From assembly GCA_963824085.1 (NCBI GenBank), contig CAWGNT010000026.1:106848-170847 (forward strand): DNA of 64,000 bases, given 5' to 3'. The notes beneath the pieces were generated by a model. The model did not search any database. It worked only from the letters and a program-made list of their open reading frames with translations, and was not told the origin of the DNA. Source of the DNA: JARRNE01 sp963824085. Its GTDB lineage: Bacteria; Pseudomonadota; Gammaproteobacteria; Chromatiales; Chromatiaceae. The position numbers were made by a program, and so were the translations under genes. Of this stretch, positions 36,099 to 44,080 are shown in pieces; within the stretch, counting starts at the first letter, position 1; every line of letters begins with the position of its first letter.

Positions 36099-38398
36099 CA
36101 GCAGACGTCCGGCACCACCGGCACCGCCACCGCGCTGGCGTCGGCGAACGGGTTGGGCAGGGCGCGCAGGTTGTCCGGCGCCGTAGTGTCCTCCACGGCC
36201 ACCACGGACAGCAGTTCCGGGAGCTGCCATTCGCGCAGGGCGAGGGTGCGAGTGCCGTCGGCGGGGTTGCGGGCGAGCAGGCGCCAGTCGTCGCCATCGT
36301 CGAGGGTGATCCGGCCGAACAGGTGGAGACCGTTCACCTGGAGCACGCCGGCGACCCGGGAGATCTCCACGTCCAGTTCCCGCTCGTGCACGTCCCGGCC
36401 CAGGGGCCAGCCGTTGCCGTCGGGGCCGCCCGGTGACAGGGGCCAGAGCAGGCGGCGCAGGGCCTGGCGGATGTCCGCCAGCACCGCGTCGCGGCCGTAG
36501 CCGTCGCGTATGCTGACGGCGACGGCGAGGCCGAGTGCGACGTATTCGCAGCCGATCACGTAGAGCTCGGTGGACAGAGGCACCCGCGTGCCGAGCCAGG
36601 CATGCACCTTCTCGATGAAGGGACGGTCGGGCCGCGGGTTTCCGGCGCTGGTGGCGGCCGGGTCGAAGGCCTGGCCGGGCAGGGCCATGACACTCACCAC
36701 CCCGGCGACGTCGAAACGGCGGTCGCGGGGCTTGAAGCGGGGCAGCACCTCGACCCGGCCGACGTCGGTGGCCGGCGTCTCCGCGGCCAGGCGGCCGTAG
36801 TCGTCGGCGGTCACGGCCCGGTCGCGGTGGCGCAGGAAAGCCGGAATGCGTCGCTCGGCCAGGTCCGGGGGCTCGGCATCGGTACCGCCGTCGCTGGGCA
36901 GGGGCTGCAATACCTTCAGCGGTGGCGCCGGCCGGCCGTCCACCCGGTTCGCGGTAATGCCGGTGAGGCTGCCGGCGGGCAGATTGCCGGCGACGCCGCC
37001 GCCGAAGCGGCCGCTCGCAAGGCGGATGCGCATCTGCACCTCGGGAATGCGGCCGCGCACGCCGTCGCCGAAGCGGATGCTGCCGGCCTCGGCGTCCAGC
37101 TGGTAGGCGGCGGCGGTGCGCGCCACCTGGGGGTCGGGGCTGATCGCGGCGAGGTCGTCGACCCGGTACCACGCACGGTAGCCGAGGCCGGGCTCCTCCA
37201 CCTGGACGTGCAGGGTGTCCGCATCCACCGAGGGCAGGGGCAGGGCGAAGCTCTGGTCGGCGGCGCCAGTGGAAACACCGAGGACGCGCCCGGCGAGGGT
37301 GACCCGTTGGTCGATGGCCACGGCGTTGATGCCGATCCACGACAGGGGCAGACTGGTCACCGCCTGGTCCGGCTGGGGCCGCAGCCGCAGCCACGCCACC
37401 AGCCGCGCCGCCTTGGCGGTGTCGTCGAGCCGGGGCGGTGTGTCGCCGACGCCGGCGGCCGGGTTGTCGCCGACGTCGTTGCTCGGGGCCCAGATCAGGG
37501 ATTCGTCCGGCAAAGTCAGACGCAGCACGCCGGGGCGGGTGAGGCCGGCAGTAGTGTCGCTGCCGGTCTGTGGCGTCAGGGTGAGGTAGTCGGTGGCATT
37601 CGCGCCCTGCCCCTGGGTGGTCATCTCCCAGAGCACCGGCACCGCCGCCGGCGGGTTGGCGGCGGCGATGAAGTCGTCGAAGTTCGTCGGCAGGGCCTGT
37701 GCCGGGACCACGCCGAGGGACAGCAAGGCGGGCGCGCCGGCATCACCGCCGCCGAGGACGGCGCGGACGCCGTCGTTCACCGCCGCCTGATGGGGCGGCT
37801 GCGGCGCCTTGGGGGCGAGCAGGGCCAGCCACAGGGCGCGGTCGGAGCTGCGGGCGAAGACGTCCACCCCGGCCGGTTCGGCGCGGCCGCCGTCGAACAG
37901 GGGCGTGGTCTCGTAGCCCTTGGCGTCGGAGAGCCGGTGCACGGATTTCAGGCCCTCGATGACGTCGCCCAGGCGGGCGCTCTCGGCGTCGTCGAGGGCA
38001 CGCTTGTAGTAGGCCTCGGCGGCGATTGGCAGCACGGTGGTCTCGCCCATGGTCTCGAAGGGCACGGGGCCGGCGAGGCGGGCGCCGGGCGCCAGGCTGA
38101 CGGCCCCCAGCTCCGTGTCCTGGGCAAAGGCGAGGCCGACGACGGTGGTGGCCGGCAGCGCCGGGCGCAGGGTCTGGCCCAGGAGCTTGAGGAACACCAG
38201 CCGCTGGCGCTCGGGGACCAGGTTCGCGCGGTAGAGCAGGGTGTCGGCGAGCCACGCGAAGAGCTCGATCAGGGTGCGTCCGGGGTCGCCCAGGCGTGGG
38301 TTGGTCCATTCCGGCGTGTGGGCAGGGATGCGGGCCAGCATCTCCTCGACCAGATCGTCGAAGCGGCGGTCGTCCAGGCTCGGAGGCAGGATCGGCAT
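36098..38398 (-). CDS. Baseplate wedge protein (Afp11 / gpJ-like)
   Basis: 766 residues. The opening DDRRFDDLVEEMLARIPAHTPEWTNPRLGDPGRTLIELFAWLADTLLYRAN is the standard N-terminus of putative baseplate assembly proteins in eCIS clusters. RYGDG-like SIRFGDGVRGRIP, the GGVAGNLPAGSLTGI segment and AVTADDYGRLAAETPATDVGRV are the conserved J-like core. It forms the wedge with gp25 (38411-38803), encoded immediately upstream with a 12-bp gap. No frame break is evident. Confidence 0.93.
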   Translation of the reverse strand: MPILPPSLDDRRFDDLVEEMLARIPAHTPEWTNPRLGDPGRTLIELFAWLADTLLYRANLVPERQRLVFLKLLGQTLRPALPATTVVGLAFAQDTELGAVSLAPGARLAGPVPFETMGETTVLPIAAEAYYKRALDDAESARLGDVIEGLKSVHRLSDAKGYETTPLFDGGRAEPAGVDVFARSSDRALWLALLAPKAPQPPHQAAVNDGVRAVLGGGDAGAPALLSLGVVPAQALPTNFDDFIAAANPPAAVPVLWEMTTQGQGANATDYLTLTPQTGSDTTAGLTRPGVLRLTLPDESLIWAPSNDVGDNPAAGVGDTPPRLDDTAKAARLVAWLRLRPQPDQAVTSLPLSWIGINAVAIDQRVTLAGRVLGVSTGAADQSFALPLPSVDADTLHVQVEEPGLGYRAWYRVDDLAAISPDPQVARTAAAYQLDAEAGSIRFGDGVRGRIPEVQMRIRLASGRFGGGVAGNLPAGSLTGITANRVDGRPAPPLKVLQPLPSDGGTDAEPPDLAERRIPAFLRHRDRAVTADDYGRLAAETPATDVGRVEVLPRFKPRDRRFDVAGVVSVMALPGQAFDPAATSAGNPRPDRPFIEKVHAWLGTRVPLSTELYVIGCEYVALGLAVAVSIRDGYGRDAVLADIRQALRRLLWPLSPGGPDGNGWPLGRDVHERELDVEISRVAGVLQVNGLHLFGRITLDDGDDWRLLARNPADGTRTLALREWQLPELLSVVAVEDTTAPDNLRALPNPFADASAVAVPVVPDVC

Positions 38399-38410
38399 GG
38401 CGGCTCTCCG

Positions 38411-38803
38411 TCAGGGTTCCAGCTGCACGGTGAGGCCCATCTGGGCCGCGGCGCCGGTTCGGGCCAGGCGGTAGGCGATCTCCACGCGCACGTGGCTGGG
38501 CTCGCCGTCGACCTCCCACACCTCGACCCGGTCGAGCAGGATGCGGCGTTCCCAGCGCGTCATGGCGTCCTGCACCAGGTCGCGGATGCGGCGGCGGGTG
38601 ACCAGGGTGTTGGGCTCGTTGAGCAGGGTGTCCAGGCCGCCGCCGAAGTCGGGGCGCATCAGCTGCTCGCCGGGGCGGGTGGATAGGATTACCCGGATCA
38701 GCTGGCGCACGCTGGTCTCCAGGTCGGGATAGTCGAGGCGACCGTATTCGTCGGGCTGCGAGAACAGCGGCCAACCGATGAGGGGGCGGGCGGTAACGGC
38801 CAT
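38411..38803 (-). CDS. gp25-like baseplate wedge protein (GPW/gp25 family, Afp9)
   Basis: 130 residues with the family signature: SVRQLIRVILSTRPGEQLMRPDFGGGLDTLLNEPN, then VTRRRIRDLVQDAMTRWERRILLDRVEV. This is the sheath-initiator and wedge component of contractile tails. It ends 12 bp before the Afp11-like gene and follows the membrane-segment protein by one base. Length is typical. Confidence 0.95.
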   Translation of the reverse strand: MAVTARPLIGWPLFSQPDEYGRLDYPDLETSVRQLIRVILSTRPGEQLMRPDFGGGLDTLLNEPNTLVTRRRIRDLVQDAMTRWERRILLDRVEVWEVDGEPSHVRVEIAYRLARTGAAAQMGLTVQLEP

Positions 38804-38804
38804 G

Positions 38805-40401
38805 TCAGCTGTCCTTGCTCTTGGGGAAGGGGATGCAGATCTTGATGAACAGCATCCAGCGGAAGAAGAGGTCGAACAGGGACAGGAAGATGTTCAGCAC
38901 GATGAAGGCGCAGAGGGTGATGATCGGGATGCTGAAGCTGCAGATCCAGCCGAGTCCGATGCCGCCGCCGCTCTTGCAGCTCGACGGGAAGGAGCCCTTG
39001 ATCATGTCGTCGGGGCTGCCGCCGAGCATGCACTGAAGACTGGGCGGCAGGACGAAGGAGACGTTGGGCTTGAGCGACTTGAGCAGCTTGCGGTCGGTGA
39101 CGTCCGGCATCGGGATCTGGGCCGGGGTGCCGCCGCCCTCGTACCAGGGGGCGATGACGAAGGGCTCGCTGTAGTCGCTCCACAGGGTCTTGCCCGGGCA
39201 GTCGCTGTCAGGCTTGAGGCGCAGGAACGCTCGTAGCACGTAGCGCGCGCCGGGCTCGTCGAAGCGTCCCGGGCGGCCCTTGACGGCGGTGAAGCGCGCT
39301 TGCACCGCCTGTGACATGGCGCCTGCCAGGCGCGCGGCGGCGGCGGTCTCCAGGGCGGGCCAGGACCGGGGCATCTCCAGACTGCCGAGGCTGGTGTCGC
39401 CTTCGAGCAGGACGCTCGCCGCGTTCTTCAGGAAGGTGCCTGCGGCCACCGTGCGCGGCGTCGTCTCGCCTGACTGCAACACGTAGTCGAGGGAGATCGT
39501 CTGCAGCTCGGCGAACACCGCCTGGCCCTCGGCGCCGGTGCCGAAGGCGTCGAACTCCACGGCCACCTGGCGCAGCAGGCTTGAGGAAGCGCTGCTGGCC
39601 GCTGTCGGTGCTGCGCAGCAGGGTCTCGAACCAGGTCGTGTCGAAGCGCACGCCTGCGTTCGGAAAGCTGTAGGCGATGCCGCGCAGGGGCTGCACCAGA
39701 TGGTCGGTGAAGGACTGGCTGTCGGGGCCGAAGCCCTGGAAGACGGCGGCGGTGTCCGGCGGCGTGCCGGCCAGCTCGCTGCTGGAGGTCTGGACCACGC
39801 CGTAGTAGAGACTGCGGCCGGCTTCGGCGCAGACGTCCGGGGGCGCCACGAACATGGGGACCACGTGCTCGTCGAGCACCGCCGGGTCGGTGCCGGCCGA
39901 GCGTTTGACCAGGGCGCGGTCGATCTGGGGCTGGCCGGTGGCGCGCCGCCGAAGACGTATCGTTGGACGCGGATCGGCGTCGGCGGGGCCGAGGCTGGCG
40001 ATGGGCACCCAGCCGCGCAGTCGGCCGGCGGCGCGCATCCAGCCCTGGAGCACGCGGTTGCCGTCGGCGTCCTGACCGATACGGCGCAGCACCATGCCGG
40101 CGGCGTCCACCCTGGCCGGGTCGAGGCGGGGCCTGCCCGGGGTGTCGCACCAGGCTTCCAGCAAGGCCAGGTGGTAGCGGCGCTGGATCGGCTGGAACAG
40201 CTTCAGCGTGCCGTCAGCCGCGCGCTCCGACGCCACCGAGGCGGCGAGGCTAGCGCGGCCGCTGTCGCTGCGGTAGTCCTCGAGGACGGCGGTGACGAAG
40301 TCGTCGTCGTCCCGATCGAGGATCGTCGGCGCTTTGGGGACCGCGTTGCCGGGCACCATGCCCCGGGGGGCGCCGATGGCGATGGGATGGCGGATGGTCA
40401 T
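38805..40401 (-). CDS. eCIS-associated protein with C-terminal membrane segment, frame broken near 39580
   Basis: Two overlapping frames join: 40401 to about 39580 (…SGQQRFLKP) and about 39580 to 38805 (LLRQVAVEFDAFG…). Removing one base at AAGCCTG would give about 532 continuous residues. The protein begins with a Pro/Asp-rich segment; the middle is mixed. The last 50 residues are strongly hydrophobic (CSFSIPIITLCAFIVLNIF, SLFDLFFRWMLFIKI), enough for one long or two short membrane helices, with a KSKDS end. A membrane protein inside an otherwise soluble particle operon suggests an anchor or docking factor, comparable in concept to CisA of Streptomyces CIS. No sequence homology is claimed. 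Confidence 0.7.
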
Positions 40402-40408
40402 GGTGGCA

Positions 40409-41098
40409 TCACCAGATGTTGCCGGCGCCTGGCGTGTAGCTGGTGGACACCACCGAGGTGGCGATCAGGGTTTGGCACTGGACGATGCCCGAGAACCTGG
40501 CCATTGCCGTGTCCACGTTCACCATCCCCGCCGAGACATCCACCTTGGCCGCGGTCACCTTGACATTGGCGGCGGCGGTGACGGTGATCCCCGAGGTGTC
40601 GAGCTTCACGCTGTTACCGTTGCTGTCCTCGATGGTGACGGTGCCGGGACCGTCCTCGAGAGTGACCTTCTGCCCGGCCGGGGTCTCGACGACGAAGGTT
40701 TCCTGGCCCTGCTGGTCGTCCATCGTCAGCTTTACGCCATTTTTCGAGCGGATGACCTTGTAGCGGTTCTGGCCGGACTCGAAATCGGCCGGAGGTGTGC
40801 TGGCGCCGTTCCACAGGCCGCCGAGCACGAGCGGGTGGGAGGGGTCGCCGTTGTGGAATCCGACCAGCACCTCGTCGCCGACATCGGGCATGAAGAAAGC
40901 GCCCCGGTCCCTACCGGCGAAGGGGCACACCACCCGTGCCCACATGGCGGCGTCCTGGTTGGCGCACTCTGCGAACCCCACCAGCTCTACCTGCACCCGC
41001 TGCCGACCCTCCGGGTCGTCGAGGGATTTCACGCTGGCCAGGTAGATGGCGTGGAGCCAGGCGATCGGGCGCTGCTCGATGAAGGTTGCGCGGTCCAC
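40409..41098 (-). CDS. gpV-like spike protein (VgrG OB/spike half, Afp8-type)
   Basis: 229 residues from GTG 41098, two bases from the preceding stop; the 59 codons upstream in frame are a shadow of gpD. The OB-fold domain has the conserved GRQRVQVELVGF, MWARVVCPFAGRDRGAFFMPDVGDEVLVGFHNGDPSHPLVLGGLWNG. A beta-helix-like repetitive spike follows (VKLTMDDQQG, VTLEDGPGTVTIEDSNGNSVKLDTSGITV, VKVTAAKVDV). With the gpD-like hub encoded upstream it makes a split VgrG: hub and spike on separate chains. Confidence 0.94.
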   Translation of the reverse strand: MDRATFIEQRPIAWLHAIYLASVKSLDDPEGRQRVQVELVGFAECANQDAAMWARVVCPFAGRDRGAFFMPDVGDEVLVGFHNGDPSHPLVLGGLWNGASTPPADFESGQNRYKVIRSKNGVKLTMDDQQGQETFVVETPAGQKVTLEDGPGTVTIEDSNGNSVKLDTSGITVTAAANVKVTAAKVDVSAGMVNVDTAMARFSGIVQCQTLIATSVVSTSYTPGAGNIW

Positions 41099-41099
41099 G

Positions 41100-42203
41100 T
41101 CAGCTGGTCCCCAGGTAGGCGCACTCGCCCCGGAATTCGGTGCGATAGCCCTGATGCACGTCGAACAGGTGGCAGGCGTGCACCAGGTAGTAGCTGTTGT
41201 CGTAAGGAGCGCCGAGGCCGGTGAGGCTGACGGTGCAGCCGACCCGCAGGCTGGCGTTTCCCTCGGCGATACCATCCACCCGCAGGAAGCGCCGGGCGCG
41301 GCGATCGAATGCGGCCTGGGTCAAGGCCGTGGCCTCGGCGTCGCTGGCGACGGCGAAGTGGCCGACGTGTTCCGAGCGCTCGCCGAAGGCCTCGCGCAGC
41401 ACGTCGGCGCCGGTGCGGCCGCTGCCGGGGCCGAGGTGGGTGCCGCTGTTGGTTTCCGATCTCACGGCGCTGCCGTCCGCCGGATTCCAGCCGCGAATGG
41501 TCACCCCGGTCACCTGGTCCGCCAGGTCGGCGGTGACCCGGGCCCGGGCGAGTTGGCTGTAGAGGGCGAGGTCGATGCTGCCACGCCGGACGTCGCCCCG
41601 CGGCGACACCTGCAGCTCGTCCCCGACGATCTGCAGGTCGGCGTCGAAGCGCGACAGCAGGCGGCGCAGGAAGCCGAGACCAGTCTCGTTGAGCTGGGCC
41701 CAGGTGGCGGCCGGCGCCGTCAGGCCGGTGATCACGGGAGTCAGGCCCAGGTCGGCGGCGACAGCGCGGACGATGTCGGCGGGCGACTGGTCCGTATAGA
41801 TCTTGCTCTGCCTCGCGAGGCGTGCCTGCTGCAGGGCGTCCTCGGCGAGGACCAGCAGCTCCGGGGGCGCACCGCTGTTGAAGTCGGCCTCCAGGGCGCT
41901 GATCTTGCCGCGGAAGATCTCCCGCGGCTCGGTCTGGTCGCCAGCGTAGACCGCAATGTCGGCGCCCAGGTGGAGAGCGGAATCGGCGGGAAACGCGATC
42001 TCGGCGCCGCCGTCATGGGTGCTGGCCACGTTGGAGAAGCGCAGCTCCAGCGCGCTCAGCCCGCCTTCGGACTCTTCCATCTTCATGCCGATCAGCAGGT
42101 TGCTGACCCGCACGTCCTCCCGCCCCGCCAGTCGGACGGTGGGACGGGCGCTATAGACGGCGGCCTGGCTGACGGAGGTCTCGGGCATTTCTGGCGTTCC
42201 CAT
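41100..42203 (-). CDS. gpD-like hub protein (phage late control D family)
   Basis: 367 residues. Typical hub features: PTVRLAGREDVRVSNLLIGMKMEESEGGLSALELRFSN at the start, the ADIAVYAGDQTEPREIFRGKISALEADF barrel strand, then IYTDQSPADIVRAVAADLGL, FLRRLLSRFDADLQIVGDELQVSPRG and the C-terminal YYLVHACHLFDVHQGYRTEFRGE. It sits under the tube and carries the spike. It is followed at once by the gpV-like gene. Confidence 0.93.
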   Translation of the reverse strand: MGTPEMPETSVSQAAVYSARPTVRLAGREDVRVSNLLIGMKMEESEGGLSALELRFSNVASTHDGGAEIAFPADSALHLGADIAVYAGDQTEPREIFRGKISALEADFNSGAPPELLVLAEDALQQARLARQSKIYTDQSPADIVRAVAADLGLTPVITGLTAPAATWAQLNETGLGFLRRLLSRFDADLQIVGDELQVSPRGDVRRGSIDLALYSQLARARVTADLADQVTGVTIRGWNPADGSAVRSETNSGTHLGPGSGRTGADVLREAFGERSEHVGHFAVASDAEATALTQAAFDRRARRFLRVDGIAEGNASLRVGCTVSLTGLGAPYDNSYYLVHACHLFDVHQGYRTEFRGECAYLGTS

Positions 42204-42293
42204 GCAAGCGTGCTTTATTCGAATACTGAATCAGTAAAGGAATAGTTGTGATGTTTTACGTGAGTTGTGCGGCGTCGGACTTGAGGTAATTTC

Positions 42294-42461
42294 TCACTCG
42301 GCGCACAGGCGCTTTTCCCTTTCCCTGATGAGCTGCAGCTCGCGGCGGACGAGCTCTGCGGGGTCGGTATCCGGCTTTTCGGGCGCGGCGTCCTGCTCCG
42401 GCCGTTCCTGTCCCCGCCGGGGAGCGACTTCGCCGTGGATCTCTTCGAACACGATGGGCAT
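42294..42461 (-). CDS. Short DUF5908-like eCIS peptide (55 aa)
   Basis: 55 residues beginning MPIVFEEIHGEVAP, then a charged linker and a C-terminal helix ELVRRELQLIREREKRLCAE. Short proteins starting MPIxI, annotated DUF5908, lie at this place (between the CIS tube protein and gpD) in many eCIS clusters. Assignment rests on size, start and position. Confidence 0.6.
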   Translation of the reverse strand: MPIVFEEIHGEVAPRRGQERPEQDAAPEKPDTDPAELVRRELQLIREREKRLCAE

Positions 42462-42472
42462 GGTGGGTCTCC

Positions 42473-43570
42473 TCAGGTGAAGCTGATGCGGGCGTCGAGC
42501 TCGGCTCCGGCGCCGACGTCGGCACCGAGGCTGGAACCGGCCCGGGCCTCGGCCCGGCCGCCGGCGGCGAACTGGGCGTTGGCGCCCGTCGAGATTCGAG
42601 CGTCGGCGCTGAACAGGGCGCGGCCGCTCGGCAGGCTGTAGCTGGCGCCGCTGCTGGTGGTACGGATTTGCGAGAAGGCGGCGCTCGTCGAGTAGGCGGC
42701 CGAAGCGCCGGCCGAGAAACCCGCCGATGCGTCGGCCGAGAAGTCGGCGGAGGCCCCGGCGGAGAACCCGATCCCGGCCGAAGCGCCGGCGCCGATCGTG
42801 AACCCGGCGCCTGCGGAGGCACCGATGCCGCCGCCGATGCTGATCCCGCCCCCGACGCTCGCCCCGGTGGCGAAGGCGGCTGCCGCCTGCAGGTTGACAC
42901 TGCCGCCGACGGACAGCTCGGCGCTGCCGCCGAAGCGCAGGGATGCCGCGCCGTTGGCGCTGGCGATGGCCCGGGCCGCCCGCGGGTCGCCGAGGGCGTT
43001 GGCCAGGCCCGAGGCGCCGCCCGGGCCGCTGCTCTGGCCTGGACTGGCCGCCTGGCGGTGCATCGTCGGTTCCTGGGTGGAGAGGTTCTGGTCCACGCTC
43101 GCCGACGGGTTGTGGCCGCTGTCGAAGGTGACCTCCTGGCTGGCGAGGGTGATATCTACGCTCGAGCGCAGGGGCACCCCGCCGGCGGCGAAGAAGTCGA
43201 TGGTCTCCTTGTACTGCTCGACCAGCCCGGTGAACTTGTAGAGTCCCCAGTTGAAGCCGACCTGCGGTGGGGCGTCGGCGTTGCCCTCCTTGTAGGGCTG
43301 CAGCAGCTTCGCCATTTCGTCGGTGTAGACGCGCACGTCCTCGCCGGTGTCGGTGGTGTCGAACACCAGCTGCATTGTCAGCTTGGCCGTGGTTTGGCTG
43401 ACGTGCTGTTTCTTCTTCGAGCCCCGGCCTTCCTCCTTGATGGTGTTCTGCACCGTGTATTGGAGGGACTCGGGGTTGAAGTGGACGTGCGTCTTTGCCT
43501 TCTTGTTCGGACCGCTCAGGGTCTCGAAGTAGGCGAGCTCCAGTGCTTGGTCGGGTGGTTTCTGTGGCAT
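42473..43570 (-). CDS. CIS tube / LysM-like protein (Afp7-type) with repetitive Ala/Gly tail
   Basis: 365 residues. The first 150 carry the CIS tube family pattern: KTHVHFNPESLQYTVQNTIKEEG, then TTAKLTMQLVFDTTDTGEDVRVYTDEMAKLLQPY, PPQVGFNWGLYKFTGLVEQYKETIDFFAAGGVPLRSSVDITLAS. This protein connects tube and baseplate hub. A LysM end is usual, but here residues about 220-365 are low complexity, with eight-residue units such as GFSAGASA and DFSADASA. The expansion may form a beta-solenoid or flexible arm. Confidence 0.85.
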   Translation of the reverse strand: MPQKPPDQALELAYFETLSGPNKKAKTHVHFNPESLQYTVQNTIKEEGRGSKKKQHVSQTTAKLTMQLVFDTTDTGEDVRVYTDEMAKLLQPYKEGNADAPPQVGFNWGLYKFTGLVEQYKETIDFFAAGGVPLRSSVDITLASQEVTFDSGHNPSASVDQNLSTQEPTMHRQAASPGQSSGPGGASGLANALGDPRAARAIASANGAASLRFGGSAELSVGGSVNLQAAAAFATGASVGGGISIGGGIGASAGAGFTIGAGASAGIGFSAGASADFSADASAGFSAGASAAYSTSAAFSQIRTTSSGASYSLPSGRALFSADARISTGANAQFAAGGRAEARAGSSLGADVGAGAELDARISFT

Positions 43571-43579
43571 GGCGGCTCC

Positions 43580-44080
43580 TCAGCCGGCGTTGCCAAGGGT
43601 CAGCCCCTCGTGCGCCAGGTGCAGCTCCTCGATGCCCACCTCGTTGGCCTTGGCGTTGAGGTCGGCGGCCTTGAACTTGACGGGCAGGGCGCGGGCCAGA
43701 TGCCAGGTGAGCACCGGCTGGCCCTTGCCGTCGCGCATCTCGATGTCCACCGCTAGCCGGTAGGCATAGGCGCCGCCGGCGACGAGCTGGAACCAGTTCC
43801 ACAGGTCGCGGGTGGTGGTCATGCCGCGCTTGAGCACGACGGTGGCGAAGCTGACCCGGCCCATGCGCTGGGCGGCGCCGTAGTTGGCGCCGCCAGCCTT
43901 GATCACCTTCGGCTCCACGGTCGCCTCCAGGCCCGTGCACTCGGCGAAGGCGCCGCTGCAGATCTTCACCTCGTCGCTGCCGGCGGGCACCAGCAGGGTG
44001 TCGCGCTTGAAGCTGACGTGGAACTTGAAGACGTTAAGCGGCGCCAGCTGGTTTTCGTTGAGGTCGTCGGGATTGGGCAT
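43580..44080 (-). CDS. eCIS tube protein (second tube, Afp5/phage tail tube type)
   Basis: 166 residues of the T4 gp19-like tube family: FKFHVSFKRDTLLVPAGSDEV, FAECTGLEATVEPKVIKAGGANYGAAQRMGRVSFATVVLKRGMTTTRDLWNWF. The gene directly abuts the upstream sheath stop. Compared with the 147-aa tube at 45711-46154 it keeps the FAECTGLE motif, and it is probably the tube layer next to the baseplate. Confidence 0.92.
   Translation of the reverse strand: MPNPDDLNENQLAPLNVFKFHVSFKRDTLLVPAGSDEVKICSGAFAECTGLEATVEPKVIKAGGANYGAAQRMGRVSFATVVLKRGMTTTRDLWNWFQLVAGGAYAYRLAVDIEMRDGKGQPVLTWHLARALPVKFKAADLNAKANEVGIEELHLAHEGLTLGNAG

Noticed and set aside
36098..37394. The frame of the gpI-like gene stays open upstream to 37394
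   Set aside because: The upstream translation is Arg/Pro/His-rich shadow of the Afp11-like gene; the ATG at 36098 overlaps the previous stop and gives a sensible N-terminus.
33378..38686. Very long plus-strand open frames (about 680-690 codons) opposite the baseplate genes
   Set aside because: Both are antisense shadows rich in Gly, Arg, His and Gln with no ribosome site or motif; the minus-strand products match baseplate families.
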